Shown here one piece after another: positions 45,810 through 54,691 of a stretch of 64,000 nt of DNA. The position numbers and the translations under genes were made by a program. The stretch comes from Mucilaginibacter rubeus (lineage in GTDB: Bacteria; Bacteroidota; Bacteroidia; Sphingobacteriales; Sphingobacteriaceae): NCBI RefSeq assembly GCF_014643835.1, contig NZ_BMKD01000013.1, forward strand, positions 1 to 64,000. Reading direction: 5' to 3'. The notes below the pieces were generated by a model. It was not told where the DNA came from and did no database searches. It saw nothing but the letters and a program-made list of their open reading frames with translations. Numbering within the stretch: the first letter of the stretch is position 1; each line of letters starts with the position of its first letter.

Positions 45810-46580
45810 ATGAACCGTTTAAACAAACTTTTTGCATCAAAAAACAATAACCTGTTATCTATATACTTTACCGCCGGTTATCCAGCGCTGAACACTACAA
45901 TTGATATTGCCGAAGCCCTTGAAAAATCAGGTGCCGATTTCCTGGAGATTGGTTTCCCTTATTCTGATCCCGTAGCTGATGGCCCGACTATTCAGCATAG
46001 CTCAGAGGTCGCATTGGAAAACGGCATGAGCCTTAAAGTTTTGTTTGAAGAGCTTGCCGAACTGCGCAGCAGGGTAAGTATCCCTATTTTGCTTATGGGC
46101 TATTTTAATCCCATTGCACAATATGGTGTTGAACGGTTTTGTAAAAAGGCTGCCGAGGTAGGTGTTGATGGTATTATTGTACCCGATCTGCCGATCTATG
46201 AATATGAAAAAATGTACTCGTCATATTTTATCGATAACGGCCTGAGCAACATATTCCTGGTAACCCCGCAAACATCCGAAGAGCGCATCCGCAAAATTGA
46301 TGAACTGAGCAACAGCTTTATTTACCTGCTGTCGTCATCGACAATAACCGGCTATAACCTGAAACTGAGTGATAGTGTAGAAGAATATTACAAACGCATT
46401 ACTGCGATGAAGCTAAAGAATCCGACAATTATTGGTTTTGGGATTACTGATAGCCGCAGCTTTGCCAAAGCATGTAATTATGCCAATGGGGCAATTATAG
46501 GCAGCAAATTTGTGAAGCTTTTAGGCGAGGAAGGTTATATGGATAAGATTGATGGGTTTGTGAAGGGAATAAGGCCGTGA
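45810..46580 (+). CDS. trpA: tryptophan synthase alpha chain
   Basis: The 256-residue TIM-barrel enzyme has the catalytic Glu46 and Asp57 within LEIGFPYSDPVADGP, and PDLPIYEYEKM and STITGYN as further family motifs. It cleaves indole-glycerol phosphate and channels indole to TrpB. It follows the trpF-trpB gene by 109 nt, a gap occupied by a 7-mer inverted array. It is the last trp gene here. Confidence 0.95.
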   Translation: MNRLNKLFASKNNNLLSIYFTAGYPALNTTIDIAEALEKSGADFLEIGFPYSDPVADGPTIQHSSEVALENGMSLKVLFEELAELRSRVSIPILLMGYFNPIAQYGVERFCKKAAEVGVDGIIVPDLPIYEYEKMYSSYFIDNGLSNIFLVTPQTSEERIRKIDELSNSFIYLLSSSTITGYNLKLSDSVEEYYKRITAMKLKNPTIIGFGITDSRSFAKACNYANGAIIGSKFVKLLGEEGYMDKIDGFVKGIRP

Positions 46581-46620
46581 AAAATATACACCGGTCGATG
46601 AATATTAATGAATAAAACCG

Positions 46621-46776
46621 AATGTCATTTCGACGAACCGGTTCTGGAAAATGTGTGAAGGGGGTAGGAGAAATCTTATACGCCTTGTTCTAAAACGTGT
46701 GTATGACTCTACAGGGCATATAAGATTTCTCTTTCGCCCCAGCGCCGATGCCCAGCTGCTCAATCGAAATGACATT
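46621..46776. repeat. 156-bp element with perfect terminal inverted repeats
   Basis: The ends AATGTCATTTCGA (46621-46633) and TCGAAATGACATT (46764-46776) are perfect 13-nt inverted repeats. Inside, AGAAATCTTATA (46669-46680) and TATAAGATTTCT (46729-46740) form a second perfect pair. It is non-coding and MITE-like or a REP-type dispersed unit, and would fold into a long hairpin after trpA. Confidence 0.8.
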
Positions 46777-46837
46777 TTCTTTTAGTTACAGATGTGTTCA
46801 CATAGTAGTGCAATGCCCTGTAATATTTAAGGCTTTT

Positions 46838-47458
46838 CTACAAATACAACTCCAAATCACCTTTACCTTCACGCACAATATCAAAGTCGCCGGTAGTGCA
46901 ATCAACTATCGTTGATGGGATGTTATCGCCGTAGCCGCCATCAATTACAATATCAACAAGGTCTTCATATTTCTCGTGGATTAGTTCCGGATCGGTAGAG
47001 TATTCTATAATATCATCGTCATCCCTTATTGAGGTTGATAGGATAGGGTTCCCTAACACACGCACAATTTCACGCGCTATATTATTATCCGGTACCCTGA
47101 TACCAACCGTTTTTTTGTTGGAGCTGAGCATTTTGGGCACCATATGACTGGCATTGAATATGAATGTAAATGGCCCCGGCAACGCTTTCTTGAGCACGCG
47201 AAAAGTAGTATTGTCAATCGGTTTGATGTAATCAGAAATATGGCTCAGATCATAGCAAATAAATGAGAAGTTTGCTTTTTCGGGTTTAATGTTCCTGATC
47301 TTACAAATGGCCTCAATAGCGCGGTGGTTGGTAATGTCACAACCCAAACCATAAATGGTATCGGTAGGGTATATGATGAGGCCGCCTTTTTTTAACACCT
47401 CAACCACCTGCTCAATAGCCTTTGGATTAGGGTTTTCGGGATATATTTTAATTAGCAT
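46838..47458 (-). CDS. threonylcarbamoyl-AMP synthase (TsaC/Sua5/YrdC family)
   Basis: The 206-residue YrdC-fold protein has KKGGLIIYPTDTIYGLGCD near the N-terminus and SFICYDLSHIS, with ALPGPFTFIF in the middle, all typical. It makes threonylcarbamoyl-AMP for t6A modification of tRNA. It is a short, TsaC-like form without the Sua5 C-terminal domain. It is on the minus strand facing trpA, with the inverted-repeat element between. Confidence 0.92.
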   Translation of the reverse strand: MLIKIYPENPNPKAIEQVVEVLKKGGLIIYPTDTIYGLGCDITNHRAIEAICKIRNIKPEKANFSFICYDLSHISDYIKPIDNTTFRVLKKALPGPFTFIFNASHMVPKMLSSNKKTVGIRVPDNNIAREIVRVLGNPILSTSIRDDDDIIEYSTDPELIHEKYEDLVDIVIDGGYGDNIPSTIVDCTTGDFDIVREGKGDLELYL

Positions 47459-47655
47459 AAGTATAAGAACAAATATAACGCTACTTAGTTTAAAAATGGC
47501 TGTAAAACTGGCTTTAAATCACGTGTTTGCAGTGATTTATCTTATGATACTGAGAACTTAGTAAGGTTGGTATGAACTATATTAATAATTTGAGTACTGG
47601 AATGTCCGGGCACTTTTAAGATAGAAGTAATCAGTTATTAAACCATCCAGTTCTT

Positions 47656-48342
47656 TTACGGTTTCAAATAGCTCTTTTTTTTATCTGATTTTTCGCTTTC
47701 GAGAAAATCGCCATTGTTTAATTCATCTGTTATTTGCTGTTTTAATGCATTAATATATAGCATTTTTTGTTTAGTTATATCGTATGATTTATCGTAATAG
47801 TAGTTATCTTTTCCCTGATAAATACTGTATTCGGCTTCGCCTAAAATTCTGTTATATTGATGTCCGAAATACGTGCCGCCTTGGGCTAAGGCATCAAAAA
47901 TGGAATTTATATCACGATAAATTTTAGTTAACGTTTCCCGTTCTGTTTGATATTTCTCCCCTCTATTTTTCTTCTTTAAAAAGTAGGCATATAACAGGTA
48001 ATACTCGTCTTGTCCAATTTCACTGTTAAAAATATCAACCGGGTCAGATTTATCGATGGTTGAATCTCCCCATATCCCTCGTTTGCCATATGTAATATCC
48101 GGATGAACAGGCGTACTATCGTTGAGTTCAGGGTTATGCTTTAAGATCTTTCTTAAATCAGCTTTTGAATATTTAAACGTATCCGTTTTAACAGTACTGA
48201 TGTTTATTGTGTCTGCGCCACCAGCCAATATGCTGTTTTTTTTGGGATGTTGACCCGCATTTTGAATTGTTTGACTTTTAGGGGCTCGCTGGCTACACCC
48301 CAGCATTAGTGAAAGAATAAACGGAATCAGAAGGTATCTCAT
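47656..48342 (-). CDS. lipoprotein of unknown function
   Basis: I place the start at ATG 48340-48342 (MRYLLIPFILSLMLGCSQR), because this gives a clean lipobox LMLGC with the lipid-attachment Cys at residue 16. A longer frame starting 30 nt upstream would bury the signal peptide. The 228-residue remainder is hydrophilic, with GGTYFGHQYNRILGEAEYSIY as its most distinctive stretch. I do not recognise a family. It stands alone on the minus strand between tsaC-like and yceI genes. Confidence 0.7.
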   Translation of the reverse strand: MRYLLIPFILSLMLGCSQRAPKSQTIQNAGQHPKKNSILAGGADTINISTVKTDTFKYSKADLRKILKHNPELNDSTPVHPDITYGKRGIWGDSTIDKSDPVDIFNSEIGQDEYYLLYAYFLKKKNRGEKYQTERETLTKIYRDINSIFDALAQGGTYFGHQYNRILGEAEYSIYQGKDNYYYDKSYDITKQKMLYINALKQQITDELNNGDFLESEKSDKKKSYLKP

Positions 48343-48401
48343 GGGTTTTGGTTTCACCCTAAAACTAACCAATTATAAAATAAAAATCTTCCTAAAACAA
48401 A

Positions 48402-48434
48402 CAAAGCCATCCCGATTAAATCAGAATGGCTTTG
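48402..48434 (-). terminator. terminator after yceI
   Basis: CAAAGCCAT and ATGGCTTTG form a perfect 9-bp stem around a 15-nt loop. Read on the minus strand it is followed by a T-rich run. It lies about 110 nt downstream of the yceI gene and upstream of the lipoprotein gene. Confidence 0.75.
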
Positions 48435-48542
48435 CTATTTAAATTTTAACCTGTTTTGCTGTTTCAATAATGCCGTGTTGTTTGGATCCATTAACAACAG
48501 CGGCATTTTAAAAGTTAAAACACAGCAACAGTATTAAAACAA

Positions 48543-49085
48543 TTAAGCTTGTTTAGTAAACTGGATGTTGATCAACAATTTGATGTCTTCGCCAACTACA
48601 ATTGAACCGGCTTCGGTTACACCATCCCAGGTTAAACCGAAATCTTTACGGTTAATTTTGCCGCTGATCTCGAAACCAGCTTTGGTGTTGCCATAAAAGT
48701 CAGCAGCCGAGCCACCAAATTCTACGTCGAGGGTTACCGGTTTGGTTTGATCTTTAATGGTCAGGTTGCCTTTCAATTCATATTCTTCATCATCAGTTTT
48801 GGTGAATGAAGTTGATTTGAAAGTGATCTGAGGATATTTTTCAGCGTCGAAAAATTCGGCTGATTTTAAGTGCTCGTCGCGTTGTGTCTGATTGGTATCA
48901 ATGCTGTTGATATCTAAAGAGAAATCAATTTCAGCATTTTCAAAATCATCATTATCAGTTAATAACTCACCGTTAAAACTTTTGAAAAAACCACTCACGG
49001 TTGAAATAACCAGGTGTTTAACTTTAAATTGTACTTCTGAGTGCATAGGGTCAATAACCCATTTTGTTGCTGTTTCTGTTGCCAT
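48543..49085 (-). CDS. YceI-family protein
   Basis: The 180-residue beta-barrel lipocalin-like protein begins WVIDPMHSEVQFKVKHLV and ends GEDIKLLINIQFTK, as expected of YceI. It lacks a signal peptide, so this is a cytoplasmic version; many YceI proteins are periplasmic and bind isoprenoids. I place the start at ATG 49083-49085 because the longer frame runs through promoter DNA. A 26-nt palindrome upstream may control it. Confidence 0.9.
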   Translation of the reverse strand: MATETATKWVIDPMHSEVQFKVKHLVISTVSGFFKSFNGELLTDNDDFENAEIDFSLDINSIDTNQTQRDEHLKSAEFFDAEKYPQITFKSTSFTKTDDEEYELKGNLTIKDQTKPVTLDVEFGGSAADFYGNTKAGFEISGKINRKDFGLTWDGVTEAGSIVVGEDIKLLINIQFTKQA

Positions 49086-49110
49086 GATTTTTATTTCTTT
49101 TTTGTTGATA

Positions 49111-49150
49111 CAAAGATAAGCACAAAGATAGATGTTTAAACATCTATCTT
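49111..49150 (-). promoter_or_regulatory. yceI promoter with 26-nt palindrome
   Basis: A perfect palindrome at 49125-49150 has 10-nt arms AAGATAGATG and its complement around TTTAAA. On the minus strand two copies of TATCTTTG, matching the -7 consensus TAnnTTTG, lie at 49123-49130 and 49111-49118, the first inside the palindrome edge. Repressor binding there would block RNA polymerase. A MarR- or HxlR-type regulator is a reasonable guess, but none is encoded next door. Confidence 0.65.
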
Positions 49151-49270
49151 TACTTTGTGACTTTAAAACGACATTGAGTAAGTTTCTTAACCACAAATTT
49201 GCCCTATTGTTTAAATTATAAATCTATTTTTATCAAACTTAATAGCCGCTTCATATAAAATTAACTATCC

Positions 49271-50905
49271 ATGAGAAAGCTCTTCGTTGTTTCGTTCTTT
49301 ATCATATTCAGTATGCTTGCCTTGTGGACCGTCATCTGGCCACCGGCTGTATGGTCGTTCCTGTTCATGGGGCCGGTATATCTTATTGGCTTTTATGATA
49401 TGATACAGCCCAAACACAGTATTGTGCGCAATTACCCGGTGTTCGGTCATCTGAGGTATTTGATGGAAGAACTTAGGCCTAAAATATACCAGTACTTTAT
49501 TGAAAGCGATACCAACGGTACACCCTTTAACCGTCAAAACAGGAGTGTAATTTACCAGCGAGCCAAAAAGGTTGATGACACCCGTCCCTTTGGTACCGAG
49601 CTTGATGTATATGATAACGGCTACGAATGGCTTAACCACAGCATCGCCGCTATTGATCACCATCAATTAAATATGGATCCCCGTGTAAAGGTTGGCGGGG
49701 CTGCCTGTACGCAGCCTTATATGGCCAGCGTATTCAATATTTCGGCTATGAGTTTTGGTTCGTTGAGTATGAACGCTATCCTGGCCCTTAACGGCGGTGC
49801 AAAACTGGATAACTTTGCCCATAACACCGGCGAAGGTGGATTGAGTGATTACCACTTACAACCAGGCGGCGATATCATTTGGCAAATAGGCACCGGCTAT
49901 TTCAGTTGCCGCCATAAGGATGGTACTATGAACTACGATGCCTTTGCCGAACGCGCGGTGCTGCCACAAGTGAAAATGATCGAGATTAAGCTGTCGCAAG
50001 GGGCAAAGCCTGGTCATGGGGGGATATTGCCTGCTGCCAAGGTCACTCCTGAAATTGCGCGGATCAGGCTGGTAGAGATGGGGGAGGATGTGGTTTCACC
50101 GCCATACCATACCGCATTCACCAATCCATTGGAGCTGATGGTATTTATTCAAAAGCTTCGGGATCTTTCAGGCGGCAAGCCAATCGGGTTTAAATTGTGT
50201 GTTGGTCATAAAAGCGAGTTTTTAGCTATTTGCAAGGCCATGGTCAAAACAGGCATTACTCCTGATTTTATTACTGTTGATGGGGGAGAAGGCGGCACCG
50301 GCGCTGCCCCGCTTGAGTTCAGTAACTCGGTAGGGATGCCGCTGCGCGAGGCTTTGGCTTTTGTTTATGATGCGCTGACCGGGTTCGATCTTAAAAAACA
50401 TATCAAGCTTATAGCATCAGGAAAAGTAGCCACGGGTTTTGACCTGGTCAAAAATTTTGCCCTCGGCGCCGATATGTGCAACAGTGCCCGTGGCATGATG
50501 TTCGCCCTTGGCTGCATCCAGGCGCTGGAATGCAACACGAACACCTGTCCAACCGGTGTGGCTACACAGGATAAAAGCCTGATGAAAGGCCTCGTAGTGG
50601 ATGATAAAAAAGTACGTGTGGCTAATTTCCACCGGCAAACCGTGGGCAGCGCCATTCAAATGATAGGTGCCGCCGGTTTAAGCAAACCGTGCGACCTGCA
50701 CCGCATGTATATTTACCGCCGTGTTAACCACAGCCAGATCCTGACTTATGGTGAGCTGTTCCCTTACATCCCCAAAGGCAGTTTGTTAAACACACCTTAT
50801 CCGGCATCGTTTGAGTTTGATATGGCCATCAGCAGCGAAAATACGTTTGTGCCTGATTATAGCGGGATTACAAATGTTGACTATAGCAATGTGAGTTCGT
50901 ATTGA
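49271..50905 (+). CDS. FMN-binding glutamate synthase family protein
   Basis: The 544-residue protein has two N-terminal membrane helices (LFVVSFFIIFSMLALWTVIW and the next segment), followed by a GltB-like FMN-binding TIM barrel. Visible motifs are SAMSFGSLSMNAILALN, GEGGLSDYH, KPGHGGILPAAKVT, VDGGEGGTGAAPLEF and the cysteine cluster LECNTNTCPTGVATQ. It lacks the glutaminase domain of glutamate synthase, so its substrate is uncertain. It is monocistronic. Confidence 0.9.
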   Translation: MRKLFVVSFFIIFSMLALWTVIWPPAVWSFLFMGPVYLIGFYDMIQPKHSIVRNYPVFGHLRYLMEELRPKIYQYFIESDTNGTPFNRQNRSVIYQRAKKVDDTRPFGTELDVYDNGYEWLNHSIAAIDHHQLNMDPRVKVGGAACTQPYMASVFNISAMSFGSLSMNAILALNGGAKLDNFAHNTGEGGLSDYHLQPGGDIIWQIGTGYFSCRHKDGTMNYDAFAERAVLPQVKMIEIKLSQGAKPGHGGILPAAKVTPEIARIRLVEMGEDVVSPPYHTAFTNPLELMVFIQKLRDLSGGKPIGFKLCVGHKSEFLAICKAMVKTGITPDFITVDGGEGGTGAAPLEFSNSVGMPLREALAFVYDALTGFDLKKHIKLIASGKVATGFDLVKNFALGADMCNSARGMMFALGCIQALECNTNTCPTGVATQDKSLMKGLVVDDKKVRVANFHRQTVGSAIQMIGAAGLSKPCDLHRMYIYRRVNHSQILTYGELFPYIPKGSLLNTPYPASFEFDMAISSENTFVPDYSGITNVDYSNVSSY

Positions 50906-51050
50906 AGAAATTTGAGGCTTGGTGATTAGATATTAATTAAAAATGGGGCGATTGCCGGCTCAAGCACGAATGCCTGAACCGGCGGGTTATATTGCGAAAG
51001 CCCCGCGCTTAAATAGGGATTGAAAACATTTAACAGATCTGTTAGCATAA

Positions 51051-51536
51051 TTAATGTCCTACACTTACCACCCTCGTCACTTTCCATTGCCCGTCCTTAT
51101 ACTGCCAAATGTGTACAAATTTCATCAGACCGATTACCGGTTGGCCGTTTTCGGTATGTGTGAAACGATGCGTACCCATTTCAATAGCGCCAAAGCCGGG
51201 CATGGGGTAAACCTCAAGCGTTTCTTTAAGCAGGTCGCGGCGCAGGTCGGCGGCTTGTTTGTTTTCAAAAATTCCTTTAAAGCCGGCCATGGTGCCTTCA
51301 TAACCGGTTAAGCCCTTACCATCGTTATAAAATTCAACATCGGGCGCAAACAGCGTTTTCATCACTTCTAAATTACGGCTGTTAAAGGCGTTGAACATTA
51401 CACTGTCCATGTGTGCGATGGTGTTAAATAACTGCTGGTCTTTGGGTTTAAAGGCCTTGGTTTGCGCTTTGGCAACGGAGGCAGACAGTATTGCGGCAAA
51501 GCCAATAATAAACAGGGTATAGGTTGATTTTTTCAT
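51051..51536 (-). CDS. exported NTF2-like (SnoaL/DUF4440) protein
   Basis: The 161-residue protein has a signal peptide (TLFIIGFAAILSASVAKAQ), then a cone-shaped alpha+beta NTF2-like domain. DSVMFNAFNSRNLEVMKTLFAPDVEFYNDG is the family's typical start and WQYKDGQWKVTRVVS its end. These proteins bind or convert small ligands, and no catalytic residues can be assigned. It stands alone on the minus strand. Confidence 0.85.
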   Translation of the reverse strand: MKKSTYTLFIIGFAAILSASVAKAQTKAFKPKDQQLFNTIAHMDSVMFNAFNSRNLEVMKTLFAPDVEFYNDGKGLTGYEGTMAGFKGIFENKQAADLRRDLLKETLEVYPMPGFGAIEMGTHRFTHTENGQPVIGLMKFVHIWQYKDGQWKVTRVVSVGH

Positions 51537-51854
51537 GATATGATAGAGCGTCTAATAATTAATTTACATAAAATAATTATATAATGTTAATAAACAGAAT
51601 GTTAAGTTTTTGGCTTTGTGCGTTCAGTTTTTAGCTTTATATAAATGTATTAAATATATCATTATGACGCGCCACCATGACCGATAGTGACAGTTGTACC
51701 GACCATTTTCATGGTGAAAAAAACTGTATAATGCTACTGCAATTCATAATTAAGTAAAAATGCTCCCGATTAACATAATTTAACGGTTTATGCCCGGCGC
51801 CGGTGTAATATTTAGACTGCATTTTACGTAACTTTACTTATAAAATTAAGCGCA
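51537..51854. other. 318-bp intergenic region
   Basis: AT-rich divergent promoter region between the NTF2-like gene and the Gly/Tyr-rich exported protein. TAACTTTA at 51829-51836 differs by one base from the -7 consensus and may serve the plus-strand gene. I see no gene or clear repeat. Confidence 0.5.
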
Positions 51855-52271
51855 ATGAAAAGGAATATCTTTATGATAGGCTTGATGCTTTTAGGCGGTT
51901 TGTTTAGCGGCACCGTAAAGGCCCAGGAAACTGCATCGCTGGTTGCCGATCAAAATCCACGCTACATGGAAAGCCAGGCAAAATATATCAGGGTTGCCGA
52001 TACCCTGAACAGCCTGCACGGGGTAACCATACAAAATACTTACAAAGCTTACGATTGGTATGAAGCCAAACTGGAACGCCGCCGTCAAAACCGCGCGTGG
52101 CGGCATGAGGAACGCATGAACGGATATTATGATTATTCACCGTCATGGGGCTTATATGGCGGCTACTCTTATTCGCCATTTTTAAACTATGGATGGGGCA
52201 ACCGCTGGGGCGGCTATTATGGTGGTCGCTGGGGCGGCCGTACAAGCATCGGTATCGGTTTTGGCTGGTAA
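51855..52271 (+). CDS. exported Gly/Tyr/Trp-rich protein
   Basis: The 138-residue protein has a signal peptide (FMIGLMLLGGLFSGTVKAQ), a central basic helical stretch (YEAKLERRRQNRAWRHEERM), and a low-complexity tail rich in Gly, Tyr and Trp (e.g. YGWGNRWGGYYGGRWGG). It is probably periplasmic or surface-attached. I do not know a function. It is 50 nt before the lpoB-like gene, in the same direction, and likely co-transcribed. Confidence 0.8.
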   Translation: MKRNIFMIGLMLLGGLFSGTVKAQETASLVADQNPRYMESQAKYIRVADTLNSLHGVTIQNTYKAYDWYEAKLERRRQNRAWRHEERMNGYYDYSPSWGLYGGYSYSPFLNYGWGNRWGGYYGGRWGGRTSIGIGFGW

Positions 52272-52321
52272 AAATTAAGCAGCATTCAATCTAACACATC
52301 ATAATTTATAATATACTACAA

Positions 52322-52915
52322 ATGAAATTTAACAGGATTTTAACAGTTGCTGCAATAGCAGTTTCAGGGATTTTTATAGCCTCATGTTCAAGGCAGGTTA
52401 CACGCGTTAGCACCGACCAAACTATTGATGTTAGCGGCAACTGGAATAACAGTGATGCACGAATGGCAGCCGATGAGCTTACCGGCAAAATTTTAGGTGC
52501 TAACTGGATAGATACTCACCTTAACGAGCACCAGGGTAAACGCCCGGTAGTTATAGTTGGCTTTGTCCAAAACAAAAGCCACGAACATATTGATGCCGAA
52601 ACATTCTTAACCGATATTGAGAGCTCATTCATCCAATCGCAAAAAGTACGTTTGGTGCAGGGCGGTAAAAAACGTGATGAGTTACGTGCCGAAAAGGCCG
52701 ATCAGCAAACAAACGCTACGGTATCAAGCATGAAAAAATTTGGCCTGGAAAACGGTGCCGATTATATACTGCAGGGCTCAATCAATTCAATAGTTGATTC
52801 GCACAAACGCCAAAAAGTTGTTTACTACCAGGTAAATCTGGAGCTTACCAACATTCAGACAAATGAAGTGGTTTGGATAGGCGAAAAGAAAATTGCCAAA
52901 TACGTTAAAAACTAA
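52322..52915 (+). CDS. LpoB-like penicillin-binding-protein activator lipoprotein
   Basis: The 197-residue lipoprotein has lipobox IASC (Cys22). The body begins DVSGNWNNSDARMAADELT and has VIVGFVQNKSHEHIDAETF and ADYILQGSINSIVDS, all typical of the LpoB/COG3417 family. LpoB in enterics activates a peptidoglycan synthase from the outer membrane. Here it lies between two exported proteins, with a COG3014-like lipoprotein gene next, a common order in Bacteroidota. Confidence 0.88.
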   Translation: MKFNRILTVAAIAVSGIFIASCSRQVTRVSTDQTIDVSGNWNNSDARMAADELTGKILGANWIDTHLNEHQGKRPVVIVGFVQNKSHEHIDAETFLTDIESSFIQSQKVRLVQGGKKRDELRAEKADQQTNATVSSMKKFGLENGADYILQGSINSIVDSHKRQKVVYYQVNLELTNIQTNEVVWIGEKKIAKYVKN

Positions 52916-52978
52916 AGCTGGTAAACATCATTGCCCTGAACATGGTACGCCTGTGTTTGGGGCAGTTTGCATTTAATA

Positions 52979-54403
52979 ATGATCAACTTACGTACGCATA
53001 TTCTCCGGGTATTTTCTTTTATCGGGCTGATGCTTTTTTTATCGGCGTGTTCAACCTATAATCAAAGTGTTGCTCCTTATTACAAAAATGTATCGGCCGG
53101 TAACTATCCACAGGCCGAGAAGGAGCTTGATAATAACAGCCTGATTCAAAAGCCCCGAAATAAGCTCCTGTACCTGATGGAGAAGGGGAGGATCTGCCAT
53201 TTAAAAGGCGAGTACGAAAATAGTAACAACTACTTTAACCAGGCAGATCAGTTGCTTGATGAAGGTTTGACCAGCGCATCTGACGCCGCTGTTGGCGTTT
53301 TGCTTAATTCAGCATCGCAAAGGTATAAAGGGGAGGATTTTGAAAAGTTCATGATCCATTATTATAAGGCGCTCAATTATTTGTACCTGAATAAAACAGA
53401 GGATGCTATTGTTGAAGCCCGCCGCATTACTCTACAGGCTCAGGAACAGGGCGATAAGTATAATAATAAAGACAGCCGTTACTCAAACGACGCATTTTCG
53501 CTGACGTTGCAGGGGATGTTGTATGAAAGTAACAACGATGTAAACAATGCATTTATATCATATAGGAACGCGGCGGAGATCTATCTTAAAAGTCCTGATA
53601 AAACTTATTACGGTACCCCAATGCCCGTTGAACTAGAAGAAGATGTGATCCGCACGGCAAAGCTGAACGGCTTTACAACTGAAGCTGACCAGTTTGAAAC
53701 AACCTTTGGCATTAAATATGAACCTGTAAAACCATCGGAAGGCGGTGAACTGATATTTTTTTGGGAGAACGGCCTTGCCCCGGTAAAAACACAGGTCGAC
53801 CTGTTTTTTAGCCTGATCCGTAACAGCAACGGCGACTTGTTTTTTACCGATGCTGCCGGAGGCCTGGTAATTCCCTTTAATTACGACGGTGACAGGAACA
53901 GGGTAAACACCAAGTCGGTTGAAAGCCTACGGGTCGCATTTCCTAAATATGTTGCGCAAACGCCATATTATTCAAGTGCAAGTATCTCGGTTAATAACCA
54001 GGATGCGTCATTGATAAAAGCTGAAGATATTAATGAGCTGGCATTTAAAACTTTGCAGCAGCGTGCATTAAAAGAGATGAGCGGGATCCTGTCGCGCCTT
54101 GCGGTGAAGAAGATAGCCGAATATTCGATACGTGCAGCTGCCAAAAGTGATGGCAAAACCAACGGGTTATTGGAAGGACTTGGTTACGGGATTCAGCTTT
54201 ACAGCTTACTATCCGAAAAAGCAGATACCCGTAACTGGCAAAGTCTGCCGGCTTATATTTCTTATGCACGGATCCCTTTGCAAAAAGGAGATAACCAGGT
54301 ACGTATTACCCTCAAAAATGCCCAGGGCGCAACTGAAACCAAAACCATTACCATCCAGGGGAATGGCAGGTTGCAGTTTTATAATTATGCTACCTTGCGA
54401 TAG
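52979..54403 (+). CDS. COG3014-like lipoprotein
   Basis: I place the start at ATG 52979 (MINLRTHILRVFSFIG), giving 474 residues and lipobox LSAC. A TPR-like helical first half (YYKNVSAGNYPQAEKELDN and following) leads to a beta-rich second half (YVAQTPYYSSASISVNNQ). It matches the COG3014 family that accompanies LpoB genes. The role is unproven but probably in envelope assembly. A hairpin terminator follows at 54442-54469. Confidence 0.8.
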   Translation: MINLRTHILRVFSFIGLMLFLSACSTYNQSVAPYYKNVSAGNYPQAEKELDNNSLIQKPRNKLLYLMEKGRICHLKGEYENSNNYFNQADQLLDEGLTSASDAAVGVLLNSASQRYKGEDFEKFMIHYYKALNYLYLNKTEDAIVEARRITLQAQEQGDKYNNKDSRYSNDAFSLTLQGMLYESNNDVNNAFISYRNAAEIYLKSPDKTYYGTPMPVELEEDVIRTAKLNGFTTEADQFETTFGIKYEPVKPSEGGELIFFWENGLAPVKTQVDLFFSLIRNSNGDLFFTDAAGGLVIPFNYDGDRNRVNTKSVESLRVAFPKYVAQTPYYSSASISVNNQDASLIKAEDINELAFKTLQQRALKEMSGILSRLAVKKIAEYSIRAAAKSDGKTNGLLEGLGYGIQLYSLLSEKADTRNWQSLPAYISYARIPLQKGDNQVRITLKNAQGATETKTITIQGNGRLQFYNYATLR

Positions 54404-54441
54404 CTGGCAACAATTATTTGAGATTTGTATATAAACAAAAA

Positions 54442-54469
54442 AGCCATTTGCTGTTCAGGGCAGATGGCT
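54442..54469 (+). terminator. hairpin after the COG3014-like gene
   Basis: AGCCATTTGC and GCAGATGGCT pair over 10 bp (one G-T) around an 8-nt loop, 39 nt after the stop codon. The T-run behind it is weak (AATTTAT), so efficiency is uncertain. Confidence 0.6.
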
Positions 54470-54691
54470 AATTTATATTGATAGGGTTTAGGTTCGATAT
54501 TTAAATACTTTTCTAAATATTTTTTAAAAATAGCGTTAATATTATCACCTTGAAATACCCCTTTTTCAGTATATTTCGTTATTTTATGGGTTGCGTTTAA
54601 AAAAAACCAAAATATCTACTCAATTATCAACGCAGTAATCTTTCGGGCGTATTGAACCATCAATAGTTTTCATCACATATTGAAAGCAGGT

